This document shows positions 35,141 to 47,914 of a stretch of DNA of 64,000 nucleotides, in pieces (within the stretch, counting starts at the first letter, position 1; each line of letters begins with the position of its first letter). Both the position numbers and the translations under genes were made by a program. The notes below the pieces were generated by a model, which saw only the letters and a list, made by a program, of their open reading frames with translations, was not told where the DNA came from and made no database searches. The stretch comes from Pipra filicauda (Eukaryota > Chordata > Aves > Passeriformes > Pipridae): positions 372,001 to 436,000 of the forward strand of contig NW_024104430.1 of assembly GCF_003945595.2 (NCBI RefSeq). Reading direction: 5' to 3'.

Positions 35141-36660
35141 GGATACAGAATTTTCAGGAAGGATGGGCTGGGACAGCAAGGATGAGAGAGAAATGTGGTT
35201 GTATGGAGCTTTGCCTTGGTACAGGTGATGAGCCAACTGACCTTGTGAGTCAGATTATGAGGCAGAATAACAACATCAGTGATGTTGTGGGTGTTTGCTA
35301 TAGAGAACCTGATCAGGAAGAAGAGGTTTTTCCTGAAAAGCGTTTTTACTGAAGAACAGGCAAAAAGCAGGATCCCAACCCATGATTTTAGAAGATCAGA
35401 CTTTGTACAGTTCCTGCATTTTCTTGGAAGAATCTCATGAAAGGTGGCCCTGGAGAGAAGAGGGGTCCAAAAGAGCTGGTTCATATTCAGCAATTACCTG
35501 GTTGAAGTTCGAGAATGGTCTGTGCTGATGAGCAGGTAGTCAAGTAAATTTGTCAGGACACTTGCATAGATGAACAAGGAGTTCATGACAAAATTCAGAC
35601 ATGAAAATTACATGTAAAAGAGGTGGAAAGAGGGATGGATGACCTTGGAGGAATAGAAAAGCATTATCTAAGCAAGGGTGGAGTTAAGAAAGCCAAAATC
35701 CACCTGAATCTGCCAAGGCAGTTGAAGGAAAATAAATGTTTCTACAGAAATATCAGCAGGAAAAGGAAGGTTAGGAATAATGTGGGCCTTCTCCTGAATG
35801 GAGCAGGGGAACTTGTAGCAAAGGAAATGGAAAAGACCAAGATACTGAATGCCTTCCTTGACTCAGTCTTTACCGGTAAGATTAGCTTTCAGGAATATGA
35901 GATCTCTGATATCAGGGAGAAAGTCTGAAGCAAGGAAGACACCCTCATGCAGAAGTATCTGATTAGAGAACATTTAATCAAACTTTACAGACATAAATCC
36001 AAGGGACCTGACAGGATGTACCCACAAGAGCTGAGGGTGACAACTGTCCCTGAAAGGTCATTCTCAACTATCTATCAAGTCATTGTGACTTGGAGAGACT
36101 GCTGAAGGCTAGAAGAAAGAAAATGTTGTCCCTACCTTCAAGAAGGCAAAGAATGAGGAAACTACAGACTTGCCCATCTTGCATATTTCCTGGGAACGTA
36201 ATGGAGCAAAGCCTCCTGGAAATAATTTCCAGACCCATGAAGGACAAAAAGGTGACTGGGGAGTCATCAACATGGATTTACAAAAGAGAAATCTTGCCTA
36301 ATCAACGTGATAGCTTTCAGTGATGAGATGACTGTCTTGGTGGATGAGCGGGGAACACTGAATATTGTCTATCTTGACCAGCAAGGGTTTTGACACCATC
36401 TCCAGTAACATCATTATAGATAAACTGATAAAGTACAGGTTAGAAAAAGAGATGGTGAGATGGATTAAAAACTGTCTGAATTGCTGGTATCAAAGCTTTG
36501 TAATCAGCAGCAGTCAGATCAGTTCCCTCCTCTCGCAGGGATTAGCTCCAAGGTTCCCCAAGGACTCGGTGAACAACAAGGTTATACAAAAAAATGAAAG
36601 CAACAAAGACATTCTGACAAGCAGGAAGCAAGATCTTTTTTCCTATGAAACTCAGACCTA
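35141..36660 (+). mobile_element. CR1 LINE ORF2 fragment: endonuclease end to RT fingers (copy B)
   Basis: About 1.5 kb of CR1 ORF2 on +. In order it holds an endonuclease segment reading GVCYREPDQEEE (about 35293-35328, CR1-typical), then the endonuclease-RT linker (35395-35480). Next comes a KENKCFYRNI..NVGLLLN..GELV block (about 35728-35820) with NAFLDSVFTGK (35849-35881), the region upstream of the RT. RT blocks follow: GNVMEQ..LE..SRPMKDKKV (36193-36255) and FDTISSN..IDKL (36388-36430). It stops before the catalytic FADD block near 36570-36660, so it lacks the palm and any 3' UTR. Frameshifts separate the open pieces. Non-functional. Confidence 0.88.
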
Positions 36661-37243
36661 GTGCTGCATAGTAGCTACATAGATTGAAAAGTCAGGAGCC
36701 TGATTTCTAACTAAAGTGTTTATATCGTAACAGCTGCATGATAAACACATACACATATGAGTGCATTTCTGAAAAGGAATTGGTGAATCCAACCAAAGCA
36801 GAAAACCTTTTCTTGAGCAAACCTAGAGAATTTAAAAGGAACTTAGGAAATTCTATAAAAATTTCTTTCTGCTTTTAACTGACCTATATAGTTTAACAAA
36901 CAATTTGTGACATTGGAAACATAACCTGATTTCATTTCACAGAAAATATCAATCCATGTTTATATATCTAACATACTCTTAGGGAAAAAAAAAACAAACA
37001 AAAAAATCAACAGATACTTAGATTCTAAGAATGTCCAAGGAAGTAAAAAATTTCTTTCTTTTTCTATCATCAAACAATTATAGTTAAATTCAGTAAACTG
37101 TTCTAACTGTAACCTTCTACATATTTTAATCTCATGAATAATATTACTAGAGATAAATAACCCAAATAAATTAACCAGAAAACCTACATTATAGCACTAG
37201 CAGTCTCAAAGCAGTGCTCCAGAATGTAATTGCATATGTCAAA

Positions 37244-37273
37244 ATGAAAAAAAAAAAAAAACAAACAAAAAAA
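37244..37273. repeat. A-rich tract
   Basis: A run of about 16 A followed by CAAAC-interrupted A. It resembles a retroposon tail, but no retroposed body was recognised upstream. Confidence 0.7.
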
Positions 37274-39283
37274 TATGTTGAACAAAAAAATAATCACATA
37301 ATAAACACTCATCTGATGCAGATAAAATCAGTCTGTAGTTATCACCAGTATTAGCAGAGCTCCCATTTGACATGTTAACTTTTTGTATATTTGAATCAAC
37401 AGTAGTTTCACCCTTAATTAAAGTTGGTATTGCAAAACACTTGGTCCTTTTCTTATTTATTCCTTTTATCTTATTCCATGTTTTTTCTGCTGAAGTATGG
37501 TGATTAATACAGCTACAGAAGCTTTGCCAGCAAGATCTCTTAGATCTTTTAATAACCCCTTGAGTCTGAATATGCTTTTCTTTTACAATCTAGCAAATCC
37601 CGAAGTTTTAGCAAATGTTTTGCCTTACTCAAAGCTTTTCTCCTTTCTTCAAATGATTTATAACAATTTCCTTCCAGAGCTCTAGAGGGTTGCTTTTTTC
37701 TTAAATGCTACAGGAAAAGTAGTTGATATATATACCACAAAGTCCCCTTACAATCAGTAGCAGGAAACAAAAAATTCCCAAAAGAAAGAGCAGAGAAAAT
37801 AGCAATCTTGACTTAGAAAATAGGAAAAAAACCCAAACCCACAACCCAACTGAACCTTCCTGCTGAAAGCTTTTTATTAGTTTATTTCATTTTTTTTCAT
37901 TTATATTTATAAGCAGGTAATGTCAAAGAGAAGGCATAGTATTTCATCAAAAAGATGTTCCAGTTTTGATCTTAAACATTTATGATTCTGTTACATTTGC
38001 GAAGAGTGATGTTTAACCATCAAACTGTTTCCAGCGGAGAGAGATTTGAAAATATCTTACTGGTCTTACAAGGGATTTATACTACACTTCTATAATTTTC
38101 TTTCCTGTCTCTTCCTCAGTGAACTGTTTACAAGTTGTTTAACTTCTGATATCTGTGGTTTTCTACACTGTTAGTAATTGGGAAAAAAATGTCATACCTA
38201 TCACATAACTTATCCTCAACATCTTAAGCTAATCAGACAAATAAAAGTGCCCGTTTATGCCCCCTGAATCCCTATGTAAGGTTTGTAATTTGATTAGCTC
38301 GTGTAAAACCACAGGAGAAAAATTCCAGTCTCTGAGAACTGCTGCAGAAGTTTCACGCCTTCTTTCCTTTTCAAACCTGTTTTCTTTATTCAGAGACTTT
38401 TTTAGCCTGAACCTTCTCCTCAACTACCCAATTTTCCTTGATTATGATGATTCTTAGCTGCCTCTCAAGACAGAATCAAATTTGTAATAAGTTTCCAAAC
38501 TGCTTTTTTTCCCTTCTCTGGTTTTGCTTCCATTTTTTTTTCTCTCTTGCTCCCTTTTTTTTTAATGGATTTTGATTTTGAGGTCAGAGGGTCCTTTCAT
38601 TAGATCTGTCTCCTGTTCCTTGCATATCCCATACATAGTTTTCCAGAAATCTTTTAGTAAGTTCCTCCTTATCGACACTCCACCATTCTTGTCCTTTAAC
38701 AGCTAGTTCTGTTCAACATTAGGTATAATGTTTCCTAGATATTTGTCTCCTCATCCTGTATCAATAAAATCACTTTCTGTGTCAAGCCTGGACTTCACCA
38801 TCATTTTAGGAATATTTAAGCCTAAAACACTGGTGCTGTCTCCCTTTGCAGCAATTAGATATTCAGTATCTAATTCAGCAATTGGCAGGTCTGTAACATT
38901 CTACAAAATCAGATTATTTTCTATTCAATGTCTTCTTTAAAACACTTCTGGAAAAACTTGTCAGCAATTTAACAGAAGTGGTAGGATTTAATTTCAGTCA
39001 ATTATTGATGTTTACGTCTGGCCTAGTTACCCTAAATTTGCTTTATAATCAGTGAAGAAAAAAGCCTTACCGTGTAATTAATTGGATCTGGTTTTGATGT
39101 CTGCCTTAGTAGTAGTTACGTTCTAACAGTTCTTTCTTCTCTTTTTTTACTAGAAAATGATCTTAGGTGACCAGTTCAGACACAGATGTCCACACTGCCT
39201 AAAACCCTGTGGTGCTTTATCACACGGAACAATACTTTATTGTTATTGCCTTCCACTGCTAGACCTCTTTGTGGTGACTGTGC

Positions 39284-39318
39284 TTTGCTCTTACCTTCAC
39301 TTTGCTCTTACCTTCACC
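39284..39318. repeat. 17-bp tandem duplication
   Basis: 'tttgctcttaccttcac' is present twice head to tail (about 39285-39301 and 39302-39318). Confidence 0.85.
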
Positions 39319-41480
39319 TTCAGAGCACTGTAAAACAGAGATAATGTATGACAGGTTATATTGAGTGCCAACATAAGATACTGCATTATATGATAAGTAC
39401 TAACTATAGCAAAAAATATAATAGAAATATTATTATTGGTAGAACAGAAGAGGATCAGGAATTTGGACTATTTTTGAAACACCTATTCAAATATAAAAAT
39501 TCACTTATAATAAAAAAGAAGGGATTACCACCAAAAGTAATCAAATCACACATTAATGTCATCACATACACTTAAGTTACAAATGGTCATATTCTGATTA
39601 GTAGTTTTCCTAAATGCTAATAATTACAACTACAGAATTCTTAGTCTAACAGCATGGAACCCTGCAGGTTCTGAAGGGTGATATTTGATTTGTTATAGTG
39701 AAAGGATTATAACATTTCTCTAATTCTCAGGTATAGAGATTTTCATGCAATTAACTTCAGTGTCTTTCTCCACCCCTAGAGCTACCAACTGAATCTCTTT
39801 ACAAAATGGATAAACTGATGCACCTAACCATTAATAAAAAATGCATACATTTTTATTAATGTAATACCCATCATTCTGTGGAAAAAGAAAACCAGGTCAA
39901 CTTTTTCATTATGATTTTAATTTGTTAATAATCTAGATTTCATACTGAAAAGATGTGAGGAAGTTGTGAAAGTGAAGCTCAACAAAACGCATGAAACCTG
40001 CTGCTTTAGAGATCCAGCCTAATGCTTTTAAAGGAGAGCAAAATGACATAGCTGGTAGGTTCCAGTTCTTTTTATATACAGGTTGAGGAAGAGGAAGACA
40101 AGAGGCAGGACCAAATGGCAGATTTTGAAAACAAAATCTAAAAACATTTCCAGAGTTGGCATGAAAGGTATAGCTTGCAGGACAAAATTATCCACATTGA
40201 TTTATTATATATTAAATTGCTGAATGTAACTATAATCTTCATTGTCTCTTGTTTAGTAAACCCATCAAAAATACTCAAAATCCAAGGCCAATGAGAAAGG
40301 AAGAAGTTATGTTTGACACTGAAGACTGTGTCTTAGACCAGATGACAGTGGGGACAAAAGCGAATATCTGTCCAACAAAAGGACAATTAAGCTGCTTGAC
40401 TGCAAAAATTATCAGGGAAGTATTTAATCCATGTTTAATATAACATATATTTATCTATATATTCAAAACAATATCTCCCTTAGTTAACTCTTGTTAGATA
40501 AGCTAAACTTGTGTTTTCTTTGTTTTGATAAAATATTCATTTTACTTTGTTTATTTGTTTGATTGTATTGTTTGGTTTGATCAACAATGGTCTACCAAGT
40601 AATTTCTAGTGATTTAATATAAATATTTAACACTATTTTGTTATAGGCACACAGATACATTGAGAGGCCAAAACTCACAAGCTTTATACAAGGCCTTTTA
40701 GTTTATCTCTTTGTTGGTAACTACAGCCTCAATGCTGATAAAATGACATATATTAACTAGGGTCTGAGATTGCTGACAAATAACTGTTGACAAAAATCAG
40801 TATTAATAGCCAAATGATACAGTGTTTATTCCCTAATTGTGATGTGTGCAATAAAAGCTTTAATATCCGATGTGAGAACATTGAATCTTTTGTAGCCTAT
40901 TAAAATGCACAGAAACCTCCAGTGAACTCTCACTGGACCTCTTTTACATTGGACTGTCACCTTAAGGTCCAATATCACATCAAGTGACATGAATCCATCT
41001 GAACAGTGCAAACCATTAAATACTGATGCATTTCTTTTTTGAGTTCAATTGTAATTTTTAATATCCTTTTAAGAAAAGAACTTCAGAAAGAAGAGACCAT
41101 AGTATCCAGATTTTGATTTCCTTAATGCTATTCGAGGTAATTTTTTCTAATTTGTTCTTCCAAGAAATTCCCCTGTAGTGCACTCCAGAATTATCATTTC
41201 TCTCTATTGGAGCACCTCACATATATCTTGTATTCTATATCAATCGTTGATTAAGAATCTTAAAAATTTTAATGTTATCATGTACCAGTGCCTTTTAAAA
41301 TAAGAATTTTTTTCCGTGATGTCTGCCTTAAACATCTAAATCATGCTATAGCAATGTCTGATTAATAAGATGCATCTGGTCACATTTTCCCACTGATCAC
41401 AAACTGAATCTAGACATCTACCCACATAGGCAGATACCTACATTGAGGATGTCTAAATTTGTCAGATTAATCCCTCCCTT

Positions 41481-41705
41481 GACATCTGGCCTTGTGTCAA
41501 TCTTTGTTAACTTTTCAAAAGGAATCTTTCATTGAATTTTGTCATTTGATCAATATTGAAACCTTCTGCAAGGCAATGATGTTTACAAAATCCCTGATAT
41601 ATTTCAGAAATTCTTACCACCTCTGCCTTGTGCCTCAACTTGGTGGGCCATTGAGGAGCTTGGGCTCCCAGTACATCTCTTTGAAAGATCTCAGAAGGGG
41701 GGAAT
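41481..41705 (+). other. Possible ERV 3' internal end with polypurine tract
   Basis: A purine-rich run 'agaaggggggaa' (41693-41704) is followed directly by TGTTAAGACC. That is the arrangement of a retroviral polypurine tract and the start of a 3' LTR. The frame ahead (41492-41710, 72 codons) ends KDLRRGEC but matches no named viral domain that I can identify. I could not find the matching LTR end or a second LTR. Low confidence. Confidence 0.25.
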
Positions 41706-43040
41706 GTTAAGACCCTGCAATTTCCAACTCTTATCTTCATTTCCAGCACAGATACAGCTTCTGTTTGGATTGCTGGTTCTGAGGCAGTCAATAGCTTCTT
41801 GGAACTGAGAAGACAGCAGCAATTAACTTTAGCTAGAAGCTTTGAAGTATCTTGACTTTGTTCTGAATTAGACTAAAATTATATTATGAAGATGGAATTT
41901 TTAGTCCTGTTAAACCTGGAATTGCTAGTCAGCGTCAAAGCTTTACTTAAAATACAATTTGTTCAGTTGAGCCTACGTTAGTACATAATCAAATATGCTT
42001 GTATAACTAATCTATTATCTTCTTTATATTCTTATCCTCCATCATTTCTATAAAATTTACCAGCAAATATTTTATCATTCACTTTAAAACTATTGATAAA
42101 AATATTGACCCAGTTAGTTTGCAATATAAACAGGACTCCAAGCATAATCATAATAGATGTCCTCAAAACACAATAATTTCTAAATGAAACCTTGTGATAT
42201 GTCATTAGAACAGCTTTGTTTGTTTGTTTTAAATGCATTTATTCTAGGCATTGATTTTCTGTAGCAATGTTCTTTTTGTCAGAATTTTCAGTGAGGACTC
42301 AATATGATGAGTTACAGAACTAATGCTATTACACCAATATCATTGACTGTGCTGTGGCAAGAACTCTGGAACTTGTACAGAATTCAAGTTTATCCTTTAC
42401 TGAAGACTGTGATGTGGCTGAGTATCAAGCCTATGTCTGTGTGTGTGTCCACCTTTAAGTTGTAAATTCCCTGGGTGGCCAGAAATTCTCTGTTAGTTAT
42501 TTTCATAGATGAGACAATGCATTGACTTGAAACCACGACTGCAGTGACTGAACCACTAGCCACCTTCACAACAAAGTATTAGACTTATCAGTGCAGGAGC
42601 ACTCCCTGTGGGACTTTTACACTGTCCTGTAGATTCCTCTCAGGCAGCTCTTGCTGTGCATAAACCACTTGATATTCTTAAAAATGTTGATTGAGATTCT
42701 GGTGGAGAATCTGACCCCTAGAGGCCTCTCCTCTCAGGTGCTTTATGCTGCAAATTGATTGGTTTTTACACAGAAAAAACATTTATAAATGGTCTGTAGG
42801 AACTGTTTCTGAAGATATAGAAATTGTTGGGAGAACAACACTTAGTGTTTTGCTAAGATAATTAAGAGACCTCTTGAATGTAGAATAAGATGTTGAACTA
42901 TGATGGTCCATGCATGTTCTTGAGTAGTAGGACTACAATCCAGCTAGATTTTAAGGCATGAGCAGAAGAGGAAGCCTAGGTAAATCCCACCTATTCCAGC
43001 TGAAGGTCCTTACTGTTGTAAGGACCCTCACAGGAACTCT
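41706..43040. other. Non-coding DNA
   Basis: No gene recognised. The first several hundred bases could be a decayed LTR if the upstream purine run is a real polypurine tract. Confidence 0.4.
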
Positions 43041-43525
43041 TGTCACTACCGTCATGGTTTAGGAATGATGTTCACCAACTTAGTTCTCCCACCGAGACAC
43101 TAAACCAGTGCTGCTCACTCGGGTCCCTCTTCCCCTCCCCCTTTCCTCTCCGGTGGGGTAGTGTTGAGAATTGGAGGCAAAAAAGGTGAAAATCATGGAT
43201 TGAGATAAGAACAATTTACTGGAAACCTCAGTGAGATGAGAAAACAAACAGTAACAGCAACAGCAACAATATTAATAATAAAAGTGTATAAGAGAGGGTG
43301 AATCACATGCAAAAATGCTCACCATGGACCCTGAGACAACAAACCATGGCAGACAATGCTACCACATTTTTTCTGCCAGAAACCATGCCCTTCTCCTTGG
43401 AAGTCAATGAGTCCCTTCCTCCCACCCCTTACAATGATGTGAGGTGGTATAAAATAACCTCTGGGTCCTGGTCAAAACTGGAACACCACCCAGTCAACAA
43501 CAGACAATCTACAGATAATCTAGTT
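43041..43525 (-). mobile_element. Avian ERV solo LTR (~480 bp)
   Basis: Recognised as an avian (passerine-like) ERV LTR in reverse orientation: 'gtcatggtttaggaatgatg' (43051), 'ttctcccaccgagacactaa' (43084), 'attgagataagaacaattta' (43199) and 'accccttacaatgatgtg' (43424). On the - strand the likely polyadenylation variant is AGTAAA (about 43215-43220). The 115-codon + frame at 43298-43645 crosses its edge and is not a gene. The right edge is uncertain and no TSD was found. Confidence 0.72.
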
Positions 43526-44880
43526 CAAGAGATTTGTTTTCCAATATGGTCCTTACCTTCCAAGGTATCAAAAATGATTTCTTTTAAAAAATCCTCTTCT
43601 TGTGAGGGGGAAAAAGAAAGCTTCTCCATATTTATTTTAAATTAAAAATTATATATATATATATATATACGTATACACACACACACACACACACACATGC
43701 ACATGCATTCCTCAGTATATAGATACGAAATCATTAACATTCTCTTAACTCTCCTTAATGACTTCCTCATTCTTGCCTTTAACCTTTCCTGGCATTTTTC
43801 CAGGATTGTTGCTAAAAATGCATGACTCACATTTATAAAAAACAGCCTATTTCCCTCTTTCAGAAATAGTAATAGGACACGTTATTTTAAAATCAGAAAT
43901 TCTCAAAAATTTCTTGATTTGTAGAACATTGAATCCTAATCATTCAAAGATCTCCAAGATTTTGCCTGTCTTCAGACAACTGCCCAGAAGCTGTGTGCTG
44001 GCATCTCACTGTTCCTGTATCAGCTTCTGTATAGTACAGAATCAAGTGAGGGCTTTGTTTGGAAGATTTGTAAGCATTTTCAGGAAAGAAACAATGTGTT
44101 TGTTCTTTCCTTGTACCAAACAAGCAAACAAAAAAAATAGTGATGTCCTGCTTGATACCTGGTTTTGGTTGGAGTCAGGTTTTTTTAATGTGTAAAAATA
44201 AATTATAATATTAATGGAAATCATTTTAAAGAAGATTAAAAAGGAACTTCAAATACCCAAATTTGATACTCAAATACCGGTTGAAGTCCATTTCCTAAAA
44301 CAAAAGAAAGTGTCTTGCTAAGGAAAACTTAATAAATACTTCTGAAATAATTTTTCTGAATATAAAAAAAAGTAATAAATGGATTTTGTATTGTAGCTAA
44401 ACTCAAGCTGAAAACCATTAAAAGGATTTTTTAATTAACGAAAAAGCTGTGAGAACTCATCAAAATAAAATCTTTTATGACATGCCATTATTATTAAAAA
44501 GCATTCAGCCTTCTAAATTTGAATCTCATAATCCTTGAATGAGATAAGATGTTGCTTCCCTTGAGCCTACAGGAACAGAAATCTGAATGAGTGTCATAGA
44601 AATTAATAAGCTTAAAGCAAAGAAGGAATCAATATAATCTTGATTCAAAATGGAAACCTCACTGGAAAACAGAAAGGGTTTGCACAGATATGGTTTCCAT
44701 ATCTAGTTTCTTAAAGATCTGCTTATTACGAATAAGAAATCTTGTCAGTAAACCAGAAATACTTTCTGAATTCCCTTTTCTGCCATTGTTACAAAACGTG
44801 ATGATTGCATACTCCAGTGTTACCAGGTTTGGTCTAAAGTAAAACTATTTTCAATAATTGTCATGTGAAAAGGGACAGAA
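43526..44880. other. AT-rich non-coding DNA
   Basis: Nothing recognised apart from the dinucleotide microsatellite at 43649-43697. Confidence 0.5.
43649..43697. repeat. Compound (TA)n-(CA)n microsatellite
   Basis: About 10 TA units (43649-43669), a short ACGTAT joint, then about 11 CA units (43675-43697). The antisense frame rich in VCVCVC and IYIYIY is its translation and not a protein. Confidence 0.95.
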
Positions 44881-45178
44881 ATGAAGGACTTTCTGTCCCA
44901 CCTGTATTAAGATATTTTTTGTCCATTAGTGTCCCCCTCCCAGGATTTCAAAGCCTTTAAAGTCCAAAAAAGTCTGTCAGCGTCTCCTTATGGGGAGACC
45001 CTTTGCTTGACAGATTCACTGAGATGGACAGGACTTTTGATACCCTGTTTTTGGGGACTGCACTTAATAGCAATGGAGAACCTTCTCAGCAAGTTTCTCC
45101 TACGAATTATTCCACTGTCGACCAGACTGCCAGCACTGAAAAAACCCAGACTAACTCTTAGCAGCTCACAAAATAACT

Positions 45179-45184
45179 TTTATT
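45179..45184 (-). terminator. LTR polyadenylation signal
   Basis: AATAAA on the - strand (ATTAATAAAAG), about 810 bp downstream of the TATA box, an unusually long R-like region. Confidence 0.5.
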
Positions 45185-45539
45185 AATACAAATCTGTGAC
45201 AACTTATAGGATTCACGTCGTTGGTGATAACGTTTAACTGCAAAATTCTGCTTAACTAATAAACCCCAAACCAGAAGCATGCTTTCCAAAAGCAACACAA
45301 CTCCCTAAGAAGCAACAGATCACTATAACACCTCAATACAAAACTCAAGCAAGCCCCTCCGTGATAGACCAATTTACAAAGACTAAGGCAAAACCTAAAC
45401 ACACTCACTAACACAAAGCAAAAAGGAAAGAATATTGCTGCTTCTCGCTAGCACACACTTTTACTCACTAAGACAAAGATATACACACTTTAAGGCAAAC
45501 CATGTACAACAAGACGGAGTACGTGATCTAAGACATTAA

Positions 45540-45880
45540 AGTACAATATAAGAAAAAAATAAGGTAAAATATATACACAGTAGTCTAAAAGGTATAGTGC
45601 AAGGTAAAATTAGTATCTATAAGGTAAATGTCAAATATATAAAGCAAAGTAAAATATCAAATATATAAAGCAAAGTACAATTATTCTATAAGGTAAAGAT
45701 AAAATATGTATAAAGCAAGATATAAGGAAAGGTGAAAGCAAAGTAAAATACAAAAAGCAAAGTCTATAGGTAAGGATCTATTAGTCTATAAGGTAAAGAT
45801 CGATATATATATATAAGGTAAAATGTAAGGAAACAAAGTACAATTAGTAAAGGTGAAAGCAAAGTAAAATATAAAAACAG
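45540..45880. repeat. Degenerate AAAGCAAAGTAAAATAT repeat array inside the LTR
   Basis: Many imperfect copies of 'ataaagcaaagtaaaatat' and 'ctataaggtaaagat' alternate over about 340 bp. Unit length varies between about 15 and 45 bp. Located between the TATA box and polyadenylation signal of the LTR, so the array would be transcribed. Confidence 0.8.
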
Positions 45881-45990
45881 TTGCTCACCCCACAGTATCC
45901 TGAGGAGTGGAAGGAGAAAAAGTAGCCAGTCAGTTACCCTTGCAGAAATGATGGATCTTCTCACCGATTTTTACTCATGTCCAATCTCTT

Positions 45991-45996
45991 TTTATA
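45991..45996 (-). promoter_or_regulatory. LTR TATA box
   Basis: TATAAA on the - strand (GTATAAAAAGAG), about 425 bp into the LTR. Confidence 0.5.
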
Positions 45997-46420
45997 CTTT
46001 TTTCTTAGGCAGTTTGAGTGACTATAGTCAATAAACTAATTTTTGGGGTGATAGACAGATGACATAGGCCTAAGGGTCGGCTTTCTGAGTTCCCATCAGG
46101 TGGTCAGTTTGTGAAGAAAGGCCATGCTATCTCCATGCCATTCCATCCTTCCTTGATCCTATCAGTCTGTTGCTGGGAAGTTTCCACCAGGTGCTGGGGT
46201 CTTTCAGGAAGCCATCAGGACTCTCTTTGTCCCTTTTTGTATAGCCTTATCCCCTTAAAATAGGTTTCTGGGAATACCCTCTCCAGGTGCCAGGGTCTTT
46301 CCCCTAACTGCTCAGGACTGCCATTGTGGCCTTAAATTGGTCTGTCACCTTACAATAACGTAAAAGAGTAGCATTACAGTTTACTATAAATATTAATAGT
46401 CTTAGGCCATGCTGACAACA

Positions 46421-47914
46421 GAGAAAATAAAACAACACAAAAAATTTCAGAGCTTATAAGCTTTTCTCTACAATCATTCCAATCAATTACTACAATTTAG
46501 TGCTTATCAATTTTCAACGCCAAAGAAAATTGTCTCATCAATCTATAGACTTAATGGTTCATAATGAAAATGTGACTGGTGTGACACTAAATCCATTGTC
46601 CAAAAATTGATTTCTCCTTTTCTCTCTTACATTGTATTGTAGATGACAGTAATCCCAAATGACTATTCCCATGATCAGTAATGGCCAATTAACGATGACT
46701 AACTTTCTCACTGGTCAGTCCTGTTATGCAAAGAACACATCTTAGGGCCTTCACTGATCTTTCTTTCAATGGAAACTGCAGAATAGGTGATAATTTCTGT
46801 TTTGGGTGTCTTCTGGAATACTTCATTTTTAAAAGAAACAGTAACTGTTAAGTATGAGAACATGTTAAATGAAGTATGGAGTAAAATCTGTCTCAGATGT
46901 CAAGTGTTCATACCTCTGATTTGTTTTGTGTTAACATATATTTGCTTAGCATATTATCATAGTTTTTTAATTACTATCTGGGTTTCAAATTTAGGTGTCA
47001 TTCAAATAGTGTCTTTACATGGAATAAAACCAGGGTTTGTGTCCTTGACTTGGTCTTTCTGAAAAAGAATTTACTTTACCCCAGTAGAGAGATGAAGGTT
47101 GATGCAGTGAGGAAGGTTGCTGAGAGAGTTTAGACAGATCTAGTTACCATGCCACTTTGATATAGAAATGAATGTGGGGAAAGAAGGGGAAAAAAAAAGA
47201 CAACCAGAAGAAAAATCAGTTGTACATTAATGACAGATTGGAGCTCTTTGTAAACAATCAAGTCACATTAACATGTCCTTGGAGACAGAGATCATGGTGA
47301 TCAAAATGTTAGATAGGAATCTTACTGAAAAAAATGGTGCACTAAATATCAGCAAATAAATTAGAGCAATAATAGCTGTAACCCCCTATCAGTTCTATGC
47401 AGTTAGACCTCTGTTTTTGAGAATTTAACAAAAATAGTGCAATCTGATGATTCCATAAGACCACAAATCCTTTGAAATCTGAGAAAGTCTGTGGCTGTGC
47501 ACTATGCAAGATATATAGCTACTAACATAAAGACAATACTGGCGCTGTTTTTAGGCTTTATTTTCATTCCTAAAATCAGAAAGTCATTTTCCCAGACACT
47601 GAAGAACTGTATCAAGTGACCTCATACTCCAAGTCTCTTTAAAAATTTACTCTTTGCCATATATTATCTTCTGAACATTTTCTGTCTTGACTGATTGAAT
47701 CTAGTAATAAAGAAAAGGACTTAAGCAGCAACCAAGAGAAAAAGTAGGACAATTTTAATAATTAAATGGATTAGACGGTAGAAGAGCAAGGATCAGAATG
47801 GGAATGGTTTCAGGAGTGGAAAAAGATATACAGCGATTGAAAGGACTTTGTTATACGGACTTTTCCGATATTATGTGTTTACAAATATATACACTGTATG
47901 ATTCCCCCTACAGT
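46421..47914. other. AT-rich non-coding DNA
   Basis: No gene or element recognised. Confidence 0.5.

Larger units (their letters stand above)
36661..41480. other. AT-rich non-coding DNA
   Basis: No gene recognised over 4.8 kb. It contains poly(A)-like runs (36986-37007 and 37244-37273) and a tandem duplication at 39285-39318. Confidence 0.5.
44880..46420 (-). mobile_element. Very long ERV solo LTR (~1.5 kb)
   Basis: Reads as an LTR on the - strand. The 5' end is TGTTGTCAGCATGG at 46420, followed by a GC-richer U3 with three related 'ccaggtgc.ggggtcttt'-type blocks (46185-46300). A TATA box (45996-45991) comes next, then a long AT-rich segment of degenerate 'aaagcaaagtaaaatat' repeats (45540-45880). 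AATAAA is at 45184-45179, followed by the U5. The left end is uncertain (44880-44930) and no clear TSD was found. No viral genes are attached. Assignment as an avian ERV LTR is from overall architecture and recalled family wording. Confidence 0.65.

Noticed and set aside
43642..43830. 62-codon frame with VCVCVC and IYIYIY runs
   Set aside because: Translation of the compound (TA)n-(CA)n microsatellite.
45540..45880. CRISPR-like array
   Set aside because: Units are degenerate and variable, with no constant repeat/spacer pattern. The host is a eukaryote and the array is part of an LTR.
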